From positions 1-15,132 of the forward strand of contig JBEKHB010000080.1 of assembly GCA_050012495.1 (NCBI GenBank): a DNA stretch of 15,132 nt. Direction: 5' to 3'. Made by a program: the position numbers and the translations under genes. Below are positions 6,538 through 14,447 of this stretch, in pieces (position 1 is the stretch's first letter; each line of letters begins with the position of its first letter). The notes beneath the pieces were generated by a model. That model saw nothing but the letters and a program-made list of their open reading frames with translations, was not told the origin of the DNA and did not search any database. This DNA comes from BOG-1155 sp050012495 (lineage in GTDB: Bacteria; Desulfobacterota; Syntrophorhabdia; Syntrophorhabdales; WCHB1-27).

Positions 6538-7629
6538 TCAGGTCTTCACCGTTACTATACCTATAATGCCGAGAGAGAAGAAGAGCATGTTGGAGAGCCA
6601 GGCGGCGAAGAGGGGCGGAAAGGCTTCCTTGTAGCCGAGGGAGAGCGCGATCGAATCGAACCCCCAGTAAGAGAACCCGACACAAATGCCTGAAAAGATC
6701 CCCTTTGACACATTCTTCGTCTTGGAATACCGCAAGCCCACCGAGAAGCCCGCGAGCACCATAATGATGTTGATGAAGGGGAAGGCGACCTTGTTGTCCA
6801 GGTCTACCATATATCTCCTCACGTCATGCCCGTTTCGCTTGAGCTTGGTGATGTACCTCTCAAGCTCCCTGTAGCTCATCTCTTCGGGGTTCTTGTCCAC
6901 GATCTTGAACAGGGAAGGGGGCTCGGCGATAAGGCCCGCCATTGTCTTGTACACTGTCCTCGACTCTATCCCGTCGTTTTTGAAAGTCCTTTCCACCACA
7001 TCGGTGAATATCCACTGGCCCTTTTTGTCGTCCCCCTTCCAGACGCCCGTTTTCGCGTCATATCGTTTCTGGATGGAGTAGGTGTCCGACAGCTCGAGCA
7101 CGGTAAGTCCCCTGATCTCGTCTTTTTTGACATCGTAGAAGTCTATGTTGCATATCTGGTTCCCCCGCTTGAACCATATCTTGTCGTTCTTGAAAACCAC
7201 GTAGGTCTGGTCTTCCTTGATCCTGACCCTGAGCACGTACTCCGCAGAGGAAGAGGTGTACGGTATGACCCACTCCGAAAGCGCGAAGGAGAGGACCATG
7301 AGGACCAGGGAGAGGCCAAGGAGAGGCTTCATCAGCGAAAACGTGCTGATCCCCGCCGTCCTTATGATGATCACCTCGTTCCCCCTTATCATCATGACAA
7401 TGAGCACCAGTATGGAGATAAGGAACGCCAGGGGAAGGAGCAGGTTGAAGTTGTTGGGGATGTTGAGTGCGACATACCCCATGCCCATGCCGAACTTTGA
7501 GAACGTCCGGGTAAAAATATCCAGGTGGTCAAAAAAGTCGATCATCGTAAAAATAATGATCCCCGCAAGCTCGCAGATGAGCAGCAGTCTTATCGTGGTG
7601 CCGATCAGGTACTTATTCAGTCTGCGCAT
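6538..7629 (-). CDS. lptG: LPS export ABC transporter permease LptG
   Basis: The 363-residue YjgP/YjgQ-family permease has three N-terminal helices (about 10-32, 60-82, 98-120), a periplasmic jellyroll region (about 121-275) and three C-terminal helices (about 283-303, 315-333, 340-360). The coupling-helix signature NEVIIIRTAGIS lies between helices 2 and 3. With LptF and the LptB ATPase it extracts LPS from the inner membrane and feeds the periplasmic Lpt bridge. lptB and lptAC are not in the window. I chose the ATG at 7629 (MRRLNKYL) with GGGAG just upstream. A TTG at 7659 would add ten unconserved residues. The gene overlaps the end of lptF by 17 nt, typical of a coupled lptFG pair. Assignment of F versus G is by order and similarity. 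Confidence 0.93.
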   Translation of the reverse strand: MRRLNKYLIGTTIRLLLICELAGIIIFTMIDFFDHLDIFTRTFSKFGMGMGYVALNIPNNFNLLLPLAFLISILVLIVMMIRGNEVIIIRTAGISTFSLMKPLLGLSLVLMVLSFALSEWVIPYTSSSAEYVLRVRIKEDQTYVVFKNDKIWFKRGNQICNIDFYDVKKDEIRGLTVLELSDTYSIQKRYDAKTGVWKGDDKKGQWIFTDVVERTFKNDGIESRTVYKTMAGLIAEPPSLFKIVDKNPEEMSYRELERYITKLKRNGHDVRRYMVDLDNKVAFPFINIIMVLAGFSVGLRYSKTKNVSKGIFSGICVGFSYWGFDSIALSLGYKEAFPPLFAAWLSNMLFFSLGIIGIVTVKT

Positions 7630-8785
7630 GCGGCTCCCATAGGCGTCTGAGTCTGTCAAGCACCCTCCCCCTGTCCTCGTTGTTCAACCGGGTCACGAGG
7701 TAGAAGCCGGCGAGGGAGAATATGATGTTCGGGGCAAAGCAGACAAGAAGCGGCGACGTTTCATACACTTTCCCGATGTTTTCCATGATCGCGGACAAAA
7801 TATAGTAGCAGATGAAGATGAGCAGGCTGTAGACTACCCCCGAGAACTTGCCTTCCGTTTTCCTCTTGATGCCCAGGGGGAGCGTGAGCAGCGCGAAGGC
7901 GAAGATAGAAAAGGGGACGCTGAATTTCTTGTATATCTCAACGGAGAACTCGTACCTGCTCTCGCCTTTCGAGGCCGAGAAGGCCTTCCGCAGCTCATTG
8001 ATGTCCATTTCATAGGGCCTTTTTCTAAACTCCCTGTTGGGGAGGACGCTCGCGAGGTTGAGGGAGAACGTGTAGTCTTTGAAGGAGAGACTCCTGTACG
8101 CGTCGGCCTGTTTTTCCCATCTCTGGAGACTGCCGTTCTTCAGCTTGAACGAGAGGTCGAGGGTGCCGGTATCGACGTTGACGGCCCCCGTCTGGGCCGT
8201 CACGGTCTGGCGGGCCGCCTCGTCTCTGTCATCGGAGATGACAACGCCGGAGAGCACCCTGTTGCGGGTGTCCACCTTATCGATATAGATGACTACCCCG
8301 GGGATGCTATCGTTGAATATCCCCTCTTTGTCCTCGATGGAGATGCCTTTCTTCGCGATATCCGCAAGGGTGGTGCGGAAGGCGTCGCTGCTCTTGCTGA
8401 GGAGGAGGCTGTTGTTCAAAAACCCTGCGAAGAAGACAGCGACCCCGAGCATGGAGATGGGCACGAAAAGATACATCAGGTTGACGCCGCTTGCTTTTAA
8501 CGCGAGTATCTCGTTCTCGCTCGAAAGCCTCCCCAGCACCACCACGGTGGAGAGGAGGAACGCCATCGGAAGGGTGAACGTGAGGAAGGGGGGGCAGGAA
8601 TAGGCGATCAGCAATACGATATCCTTGAAATCGACGCCCCTGTTGATCACGAGGTCCGCCATTTTTCCGAGGCGGCTCATGACCAGGATGAACGTGAATA
8701 CGGCGAGGGAAAGGAAGAAGAGCAGGACAAGCTCTTTGAGCAGGTAGAAATAGAACTTTCTGCGGAAGAATCGTACCCTCTTCAT
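7613..8785 (-). CDS. lptF: LPS export ABC transporter permease LptF
   Basis: A 390-residue YjgP/YjgQ-family inner-membrane permease and partner of LptG. N-terminal helices follow the basic start MKRVRFFRRKFYFY. The cytoplasmic coupling signature ENEILALKASGVN lies between helices 2 and 3. A periplasmic domain of roughly 150 residues follows, then three C-terminal helices beginning around FSVPFSIFAFALLTLP. The open frame extends upstream to 8971, but residues before MKRV are non-conserved and run into comM, so I used the ATG at 8785. The ribosome site there is weak (TTATGAG). A TTGACT-18-TAGATT promoter candidate lies so close that its transcript would begin about at the ATG. Its stop overlaps lptG. 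Confidence 0.94.
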   Translation of the reverse strand: MKRVRFFRRKFYFYLLKELVLLFFLSLAVFTFILVMSRLGKMADLVINRGVDFKDIVLLIAYSCPPFLTFTLPMAFLLSTVVVLGRLSSENEILALKASGVNLMYLFVPISMLGVAVFFAGFLNNSLLLSKSSDAFRTTLADIAKKGISIEDKEGIFNDSIPGVVIYIDKVDTRNRVLSGVVISDDRDEAARQTVTAQTGAVNVDTGTLDLSFKLKNGSLQRWEKQADAYRSLSFKDYTFSLNLASVLPNREFRKRPYEMDINELRKAFSASKGESRYEFSVEIYKKFSVPFSIFAFALLTLPLGIKRKTEGKFSGVVYSLLIFICYYILSAIMENIGKVYETSPLLVCFAPNIIFSLAGFYLVTRLNNEDRGRVLDRLRRLWEPHAQTE

Positions 8786-8790
8786 CTCAT

Positions 8791-8820
8791 AATCTACACC
8801 TGTTGTGCCGCGATAGTCAA
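8791..8820 (-). promoter_or_regulatory. Weak candidate promoter immediately before lptF
   Basis: On the minus strand TTGACT (8820-8815), an 18-nt spacer and TAGATT (8796-8791). Transcription would begin about at the lptF ATG (8785), implying a leaderless message or a chance match. It lies in the 103-nt comM-lptF gap, the largest in this gene run, where an internal promoter would be plausible. Confidence 0.25.
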
Positions 8821-8888
8821 TTTTGGCAGTGATGGAGGCAGTCCTCCCGGTGACGAATCGATTCATATCGGGTAGGCAGAGAAGTGCG

Positions 8889-10421
8889 TTACGCGACCAT
8901 CTTCTTGTCGAGCAGGCGATACTGTATCGCCTCTGCCACATGGCTTTCGTCGATATCCGCATTCCCGTCAAGATCGGCTATCGTCCTCGACACTTTGAGT
9001 ATCCTGTGGTAGGCCCGCGCAGAGAGCCCGAACTTCTCGACAGCCCGCTCCAGCAGCTCCTTCGCCGTGGTATTTACGGCGCAATGCTTCTTCACCATCC
9101 GCACCGTCATCTGCCCGTTTGCATGGACCGGCCTGCCCCTGAACCTCTCCTTCTGCGGGGTTCGCGCGGCCATCACCCGCTCCCTGATCGCTTCCGAGGA
9201 CTCCTCTTCCATGTCGAGGGAAAGCTCCCTTATGGTCAATGCCGGAATGGCGACCTGAATGTCGATCCGGTCGAGCAGCGGCCCTGACAGCTTTGTTCTG
9301 TAGCGGTGTATCTGTGGGCCCGAACAGATGCACGCCCTCCTTGGGTCCCCATAGTACCCGCAAGGGCAGGGGTTCATGGCAGCGATCAGCATGAAACTCG
9401 CCGGAAAGGTGACCGCCTGGGAGACGCGCGAGATGACGACGTTCCCGCTTTCGAGCGGTTGGCGCAGGGAATCGAGGATGTTTCTCTTGAACTCGGGGAA
9501 TTCATCGAGAAAGAGCACGCCGTTATGGGCGAGGCTTACCTCCCCGGGACGGGGCTGAGAGCCTCCCCCGATGAGACCCGCATCGGAAATGGTATGGTGA
9601 GGGGCGCGAAAGGGCTTTTCGGAGATGAGGTACTTCTCCTGGCTCAGAAGTCCGGCTATGCTGTGAATTTTAGTCGTCTCTATCGCCTCCTCATAGCTTA
9701 AGGGAGGCAGGATAGTGGGTATCCTCCGGGCGAGCATGGTCTTTCCCGAGCCGGGCGGACCGACCATGAGCACGTTGTGGCCCCCTGCAGCGGCAATCTC
9801 GATCGCCCGTTTTGCGTGCGCCTGTCCTCTGACATCCGAGAAGTTGAGCCTGTCCTCCACCTCCGGCCTCGTCTCGATGCCCGCCGTGCCGGTAAAAGAC
9901 TCAAGCCCTGAATCACCCCGAAGGTAGTGGACGATATCGAGCAGGTGGGAGGCGCCATAAATCTTTATGCCCTTTACTACCGCAGCCTCGCGCCCATTCT
10001 CCAGGGGGACGATCATGCAGGCGAAGCGTTCCTTTGCGGCGAGGACCGCCATGGGGAGCACACCTCTGGTCCCCTTGATCCTTCCGTCGAGTGAAAGCTC
10101 CCCGGTGACGAGGTGGTTCTCGATCGCGCCTTGCGTGATGATGCCCATGGCCGCAAGCAGTCCGAGGGCCACGGGCAGGTCGAAAGAAGAGCCTTCCTTC
10201 TTCACGTCGGCAGGCGCGAGATTTATGGTAATCCTGTCATTGGGGAACTCGAAGCCTGCGTTTTTTATCGCGGCCCTTACCCTCTCCCGGCTCTCCTTTA
10301 CGGACGGCTCGGGAAGACCGACGATACTGAACGACGGCAGACCGTGGGATATATCGACCTCCACCTCGACCCTGATGCCGTCTATCCCGTTAAGACCCGA
10401 CGTAAACACCTTCGATACCAT
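8889..10421 (-). CDS. comM: ComM/YifB-family Mg-chelatase-like AAA+ ATPase
   Basis: The 510-residue protein has the normal family length. An N-terminal ChlI-like/Lon-type domain (about 1-170) precedes a AAA+ module with Walker A GPPGSGKT (221-228) and Walker B VLFLDEF (302-308). A Cys cluster follows (Cys352, 354, 364, 366 in a CPCG...CIC arrangement), then the C-terminal Mg_chelatase_C domain with RAYHRILKVSRTIADL (469-484). Characterised ComM is a hexameric helicase that promotes branch migration during natural transformation; many carriers are not known to be competent. The ATG at 10421 has GAAGGGG as ribosome site. It lies 54 nt after the guanylyltransferase gene. No other competence gene is nearby. 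Confidence 0.95.
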   Translation of the reverse strand: MVSKVFTSGLNGIDGIRVEVEVDISHGLPSFSIVGLPEPSVKESRERVRAAIKNAGFEFPNDRITINLAPADVKKEGSSFDLPVALGLLAAMGIITQGAIENHLVTGELSLDGRIKGTRGVLPMAVLAAKERFACMIVPLENGREAAVVKGIKIYGASHLLDIVHYLRGDSGLESFTGTAGIETRPEVEDRLNFSDVRGQAHAKRAIEIAAAGGHNVLMVGPPGSGKTMLARRIPTILPPLSYEEAIETTKIHSIAGLLSQEKYLISEKPFRAPHHTISDAGLIGGGSQPRPGEVSLAHNGVLFLDEFPEFKRNILDSLRQPLESGNVVISRVSQAVTFPASFMLIAAMNPCPCGYYGDPRRACICSGPQIHRYRTKLSGPLLDRIDIQVAIPALTIRELSLDMEEESSEAIRERVMAARTPQKERFRGRPVHANGQMTVRMVKKHCAVNTTAKELLERAVEKFGLSARAYHRILKVSRTIADLDGNADIDESHVAEAIQYRLLDKKMVA

Positions 10422-10475
10422 GGAGACCCCTTCTCGTTTTCGCGCCTTTTTCGACCTATGCGCGGATCGTGTGCG

Positions 10476-11630
10476 CTAGGCGCTTTTCTCATCCTCAGGG
10501 GACGGCCCGCACGCCGAGGCGCCCCCGGCCGGTGTGCCGCTGCAAGAGGCGATGTTTGACGCGCCTTCCGCCTTTGCCTGCTCGATCATCCGCGCTATTT
10601 GCCTCGTTTCCTGATCTCTCCCCATATCGCAGACGAGCACACCTTGTCGGGACGCCACAATGATCAGGTTCGATACGCCGAGTACGCCTACCGGCACACC
10701 CTCCCCGTAGATCATACAGCCTGTCGTGTCCACGCAGACGGGGTTTCCCCTGAGGTAATTTCCTGTTTCATCCAACTCCATCACCCTTTGAAGCGAGCCC
10801 CACGTGCCCACGTCGTCCCACGCAAAATCGGCCTTCACCATCAACACGTTATCGGCCTTCTCCATCAACCCGTAGTCAATGGATATCTTGTGAAAACCCT
10901 TGAAGCCCTCCGCCACCTCTTGGGAACGACCCGCTGCCACGGCCCCTTCTATCGCCCGAAGCCCCTTGTAAAGCTCCGGCATGTGCCGCTCGATACCCAC
11001 AAGCACCACGGCGGTGCGCCACACGAAGATGCCGCTGTTCCAGAAGTAGTTGCCGTCGGCCAGATAATGGGCAGCCTTTACCTCATCCGGTTTTTCGACA
11101 AAACGACGTACCCGGAAGCATGAGCCCGTTTGCGCGATACCGGTCCTATCCCCCGCACATATGTAACCGTAGCCTACCTCCGGCCTTGTCGGCGTAATGC
11201 CTATGGTGACAAGGTGGTCTCCCTGCCTTGCGCACCCGGCCGCTACAGAGGCGGTTGCGACAAAGGCGTCCGTGTCGGGGATATACTGGTCTGCGGGAAG
11301 GACAACCATGACCGCTTCAGGGTCCAGGCGGTGCAGAAGGAGGGCGGCGAAGCCTATGCAAGGTCCCGTATCTCTCCCCTCGGGCTCGACGATGAACTGG
11401 CCCTCCGAAAGCTCGGGGAGCTGTCGGCGCGCCACGTCGACATGCTCCGCGCCGAGCACCACAAATATCCGCTCCTTCGGCACGAGGGCTGCAACGCGCT
11501 GAACGGTCATCTGTATCATGGTTTTATCGCCGATAAGCTTGATGAAGGGCTTCGGGGTCCCGGCAGTACTGAGCGGCCAGAAGCGTTCTCCTTTGCCGCC
11601 GGCCATGATGACGCAATAGGTATGCTCCAT
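10476..11630 (-). CDS. manC: Mannose-1-phosphate guanylyltransferase
   Basis: The 384-residue enzyme forms GDP-mannose from mannose-1-phosphate and GTP for polysaccharide and LPS synthesis in the cytoplasm. Visible motifs are the nucleotide-binding GGKGERFWPLS (11-21), EPEGRDT (82-88), LPADQ (111-115), FVEKP (177-181), NSGIF (198-202) and WDDVGTW (271-277). The long-form phosphomannose-isomerase domain is absent, so this is the short monofunctional type. The C-terminal 30 residues are a Gly/Ala/Ser-rich tail with two Cys, not conserved in the family as I know it. The ATG at 11630 has GGGGAG 7 nt upstream. The product may feed O-antigen or exopolysaccharide; position upstream of lptFG supports envelope use. 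Confidence 0.93.
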   Translation of the reverse strand: MEHTYCVIMAGGKGERFWPLSTAGTPKPFIKLIGDKTMIQMTVQRVAALVPKERIFVVLGAEHVDVARRQLPELSEGQFIVEPEGRDTGPCIGFAALLLHRLDPEAVMVVLPADQYIPDTDAFVATASVAAGCARQGDHLVTIGITPTRPEVGYGYICAGDRTGIAQTGSCFRVRRFVEKPDEVKAAHYLADGNYFWNSGIFVWRTAVVLVGIERHMPELYKGLRAIEGAVAAGRSQEVAEGFKGFHKISIDYGLMEKADNVLMVKADFAWDDVGTWGSLQRVMELDETGNYLRGNPVCVDTTGCMIYGEGVPVGVLGVSNLIIVASRQGVLVCDMGRDQETRQIARMIEQAKAEGASNIASCSGTPAGGASACGPSPEDEKSA

Positions 11631-11666
11631 GAAGACTCCCCTTTTTGCGCGTGACGAGAAGCTTAC

Positions 11667-12419
11667 TCACCCACACGCGAGCCCGAGCTCATCCAGGATA
11701 CGGGGCAATATCGTCGACGCGCTCCCTTCGAGAAAAACATTTGTGATAGATGAGGTAAACGGTGTGGGCGACACATTGATCTCCACTATCGCTGCGCCCC
11801 TTTTGCTCGCTAGGATTGGTACGTCGGCGGCGGGGTAGACCACGCCCGATGTCCCTATAATAATCATTACCTTACATGCGGCCGCCTCCAGGACGGCCCT
11901 GGAGCTTGCCGACGGCGGTATCTGCTCGCCAAAAAAGACGACGTCCGGCTTCAATGCCTCACGGCACCGTGGGCATACGGGATAAGGCAGCACACCCATC
12001 GATTCCTCGGTAAAAGCGCTCGTGTAGGAGCAGTTGAGGCAGACGAGACGCCGGTGGCTTCCGTGATATTCGATGACATTCACGTTTCCCGCTATTTGGT
12101 GCAGCCCGTCGACGTTCTGGGTGATGACCGCGTTGAGCAGGCCGACCTTTTCAAGGATACCCAGCGCCTTGTGCGCAGGCGAGGGCTCGGCCCGAAGGAT
12201 CACATCGCCCATCTCTCTCAGCATGAACCAAACCTTATCCGGGGACCTTAAAAATGCGCGTATTTCCGCATATTCCATGGGATCATATTTTTCCCAGAGA
12301 CCCTGCCCTCCACGAAACGCAGGGATGCCGCTCTCGACGGAAATACCCGCGCCCGTGAAGGCGACGCCATTTCCATGCTCCCTGATGAGCCGCGCGACTT
12401 CCCGGCAGCGTGTTTCCAT
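11667..12419 (-). CDS. NAD-dependent protein deacylase (sirtuin)
   Basis: The 250-residue Sir2 protein removes acyl groups from lysines using NAD. Motifs are FTGAGIS (21-27), QNVDGLH (101-107), catalytic His119 in EYHGS, zinc Cys127, 130, 149 and 152, and FFGEQ (162-166). The region aligned with the CobB/SIRT5 desuccinylase Tyr-x-x-Arg pair has Leu67 and Met70 by my alignment. This points to a deacetylase of the class-U type, like the Thermotoga enzyme, rather than class III. The ATG at 12419 has AGGAGA as ribosome site and lies 42 nt after the peptidase gene. No acetyl-CoA synthetase or acetyltransferase is adjacent to suggest a substrate. Confidence 0.93.
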   Translation of the reverse strand: METRCREVARLIREHGNGVAFTGAGISVESGIPAFRGGQGLWEKYDPMEYAEIRAFLRSPDKVWFMLREMGDVILRAEPSPAHKALGILEKVGLLNAVITQNVDGLHQIAGNVNVIEYHGSHRRLVCLNCSYTSAFTEESMGVLPYPVCPRCREALKPDVVFFGEQIPPSASSRAVLEAAACKVMIIIGTSGVVYPAADVPILASKRGAAIVEINVSPTPFTSSITNVFLEGSASTILPRILDELGLACG

Positions 12420-12461
12420 TGTATCTCTCCTGTTATAACGAAGCCTTTTAGGGAATACCGC

Positions 12462-13457
12462 CTAGGGCTTGCGATCCCGCAGGCGTTCCTTTGATCCCCT
12501 GGCCATATCTTTGAAGGCAGGCAGTTTTCCGAAACCGTCCGCCTTTCTCACCGCCCTCTTGATCGCTTCGGCGACCACAAATTCACCGAGCAGACCCACA
12601 CGGTTCACGTCCCCCTTTACCTGTCCGAGAGAGACGGCGAACACCAGGTCACCGTCAAAAGTCGTATGGACAGGGGCTATGGTCTTTATGAGGCCGCCCT
12701 GGGCCATCTGGGCGACTTTCGTCATTTCTCTCTTATTAAATTGGACATTTGTTGCCACTATGGCAAGCGTAGTGTTATCTATGCCGAATTGCTTCCGTAC
12801 CTGGCCCTGTTTCACGCAATCGACGGTGCGTCCGAAGGCGAGGCTCTCTGCCGTTGTCCGCAGCCCGGCAATAAACTTTCCCGTCACATTGTCGACTACA
12901 TCGCCGAAGGCATTGACAACCACCAGGGCGGCTACCGCAGCGCCGTCGGGCATGGAGACGGCCGCAGTCCCGAGTCCGCCCTTCATGGCCCTGGCCGCGG
13001 CGAAAAGTTTCCCTACTGTTGCGCCGACACCCGCACCAACGCTCCCCTCATCAACTTCGATGCCCGCGTTCAGGCACGCCTCGTACCCCATGTCCGGTGT
13101 CGGCCTTGCCCGGCAATCTCCGAAGCCGAGGTCGAATATCACCGCAGTGGGGACAATGGGGATTCGTGCCACACCTGCGTCGAAGCCGATGCCCTTCTCT
13201 TCCAGATACCTCATGACCCCGCTTGTCGCATCGAGGCCGAAGGCGCTTCCTCCCGAGAGCAGAATCGCATGGACCTTATCGACCACGTGGGCGACGCTCA
13301 GGGCGTCAATCTGCCTGGTCCCGGAAGCGCTGCCCCTTATGTCGATCCCAGCCGTGGCAGCCCTGTCGAACAGGACGACCGTGCACCCCGTATAGCCCTG
13401 GTAATCGGAGCAGTGGCCGACCCGAATACCTTCTATATCGGTTATGGCATTCAGCAT
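12462..13457 (-). CDS. P1-family (DmpA/NylC-type) self-processing peptidase or amidase
   Basis: The 331-residue Ntn-fold hydrolase matures by cutting itself between Asn and a Ser/Thr that becomes the N-terminal nucleophile. The site here is most likely Asn228/Thr229 in DNTTLAIVATN, the NylC-like variant with Thr rather than the Ser of DmpA. Other family marks are the N-terminal DIEGIRVGH (7-15), LLSGGSAFGLDA (66-77), GSVGAGVGATVGK (138-150) and HTTFDGD (264-270). Characterised members are aminopeptidases, beta-peptidyl aminopeptidases or nylon-oligomer hydrolases; the natural substrate is usually unknown. No signal peptide, so it is cytoplasmic. The ATG at 13457 has AGGGG upstream and lies 47 nt after purE. 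Confidence 0.92.
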   Translation of the reverse strand: MLNAITDIEGIRVGHCSDYQGYTGCTVVLFDRAATAGIDIRGSASGTRQIDALSVAHVVDKVHAILLSGGSAFGLDATSGVMRYLEEKGIGFDAGVARIPIVPTAVIFDLGFGDCRARPTPDMGYEACLNAGIEVDEGSVGAGVGATVGKLFAAARAMKGGLGTAAVSMPDGAAVAALVVVNAFGDVVDNVTGKFIAGLRTTAESLAFGRTVDCVKQGQVRKQFGIDNTTLAIVATNVQFNKREMTKVAQMAQGGLIKTIAPVHTTFDGDLVFAVSLGQVKGDVNRVGLLGEFVVAEAIKRAVRKADGFGKLPAFKDMARGSKERLRDRKP

Positions 13458-13504
13458 ATGCCCCTACAAGCCAACAAAAGCGCCCCGGCCGAAAAAAGAC
13501 GCCC

Positions 13505-14002
13505 TCACTCCGCCGGTGAGCGCAATCTCCGCGATTTCTCGTCTATCTCCCGGCGCATCCGCTCCTTCATATCTTCGAGCTTCACCCGGATCTCGTCATA
13601 CTTTATGGAGAGTATCTCGCACGCGAGGATGCAGGCATTGCGGGAGGCGTCAATACCCACCGTCGCCACAGGCACGCCTTTCGGCATCTGGACTATCGAG
13701 AGGAGGGCGTCCATGCCGAGAAGGGCGCCGCCTTTCAAGGGGATACCGATAACGGGAAGGGTCGTGTGGGCGGCAATGACGCCGGGAAGATGGGCGGCCA
13801 AAGCCGCCCCTGCGATGAGCACCTCTATGCCTTTTTCGCGGGCGCTTCTGGCAAGGGCTGCCGTTTTTTCGGGATGGCGATGAGCGGAAGCTATATCGAG
13901 CATGAATTTCACGCCTATTTCCTTCAAAAAATCGAGGCCGTCCTGCATGAGCGGCATGTCGCTCTCACTTCCAAGAAGAATCAGGACCGGTGCTTTCTCC
14001 AC
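13505..14002 (-). CDS. purE: N5-carboxyaminoimidazole ribonucleotide mutase, class I PurE
   Basis: The 165-residue enzyme converts N5-CAIR to CAIR in purine synthesis. Motifs are GSESD (11-15), SAHRHPE (39-45) with the catalytic His41, AAHLPGV (69-75) and GIPLKGGALLGMDALLS (86-102). AHLPG marks class I, which works with PurK; no purK is in the window. The usual SAHRTP is SAHRHP here. The chosen GTG at 14002 is preceded by AAGGAG 6 nt upstream. The longer GTG at 14032 is rejected because a good promoter (-10 at 14028-14023) would place the transcript start downstream of it. Residues 140-162 add a charged helical tail. It is the first gene of the nine-gene minus-strand run. Confidence 0.93.
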   Translation of the reverse strand: MEKAPVLILLGSESDMPLMQDGLDFLKEIGVKFMLDIASAHRHPEKTAALARSAREKGIEVLIAGAALAAHLPGVIAAHTTLPVIGIPLKGGALLGMDALLSIVQMPKGVPVATVGIDASRNACILACEILSIKYDEIRVKLEDMKERMRREIDEKSRRLRSPAE

Positions 14003-14022
14003 GCTCCTCTCCTTTCTTCTCT

Positions 14023-14052
14023 TGTATAGCACGGCTCTCGCATCGGGCGCAA
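14023..14052 (-). promoter_or_regulatory. Candidate promoter for purE and the downstream gene run
   Basis: On the minus strand TTGCGC (14052-14047), an 18-nt spacer and TATACA (14028-14023), with an extended -10 TGC at 14031-14029. Transcription would begin near 14016, which supports the GTG start at 14002. It is the only reasonable promoter I found upstream of the nine-gene run. Confidence 0.45.
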
Positions 14053-14076
14053 CAATTTAACCCACTTTTGGCGCTA

Positions 14077-14105
14077 TTGACGCAGAAAAGATTACGGATT
14101 ATATT
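14077..14105 (+). promoter_or_regulatory. Sigma70-type promoter for fmdB
   Basis: TTGACG at 14077-14082, a 17-nt spacer and TATATT at 14100-14105 (five of six consensus bases in each hexamer). The start would be near 14112, giving a leader of about 24 nt containing GGAGGT at 14125-14130. It lies back to back with the purE promoter. Confidence 0.65.
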
Positions 14106-14135
14106 ATTGATCGAGTTTCAGCGCGGAGGTCGTAG

Positions 14136-14447
14136 ATGCCCATATATGAATATGAATGTCTTGATTGCGGCAAGAAGTTTGAGATATTTCAGAAAATGTC
14201 GGAAGGGCCGTTGAAGGAGTGCAACGTCTGCAAGGGCCGCCTCAACAGGCTTATTTCCCTCTGCTCTTTTCAGTTAAAGGGGACCGGCTGGTACGTGACC
14301 GATTATAAGTCACCCGCCTCTTCGGCCAAGGGCAACGGCGCAAAACAAGCGGATAAGCACGAGGAGAAAGGGGAAGAGAAGGCGCAGACGAGGCCTGAAA
14401 CCAGGTCCGAGACCGCAAAGAGCGAGATTACCGGAGGAGCGGCATGA
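14136..14447 (+). CDS. FmdB-family zinc-ribbon regulatory protein
   Basis: The 103-residue protein has the FmdB/CxxC_CxxC_SSSS zinc ribbon at its N-terminus: MPIYEYECLDCGKKFE with Cys8 and Cys11, then CNVCKG with Cys29 and Cys32. The family marker FQLKGTGWYVTDY lies at 45-57. The remainder (58-103) is a low-complexity Lys/Glu/Ala/Thr tail. The family is named for a putative regulator of formamidase but its molecular role is not established, so binding partners should not be assumed. The ATG at 14136 has GGAGGT 5 nt upstream and its own strong promoter. Its stop overlaps the next start in an ATGA arrangement. Confidence 0.93.
   Translation: MPIYEYECLDCGKKFEIFQKMSEGPLKECNVCKGRLNRLISLCSFQLKGTGWYVTDYKSPASSAKGNGAKQADKHEEKGEEKAQTRPETRSETAKSEITGGAA

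Noticed and set aside
8834..8847. GGAGG-CAGT-CCTCC hairpin as a comM terminator
   Set aside because: The minus strand continues ATCACTGCC with no T-tract and the stem is only 5 bp.
8786..8971. N-terminal extension of LptF to an upstream start
   Set aside because: The added residues are not conserved in LptF and run into comM; MKRVRFFRRKF fits the family start.
12469..13395. 308-codon plus-strand frame
   Set aside because: Antisense of the P1 peptidase; Ala/Pro/Ser/Thr-rich shadow translation.
12666..13883. 405-codon plus-strand frame
   Set aside because: It is antisense to the P1 peptidase and purE, which both have complete family motifs; no recognisable domain.
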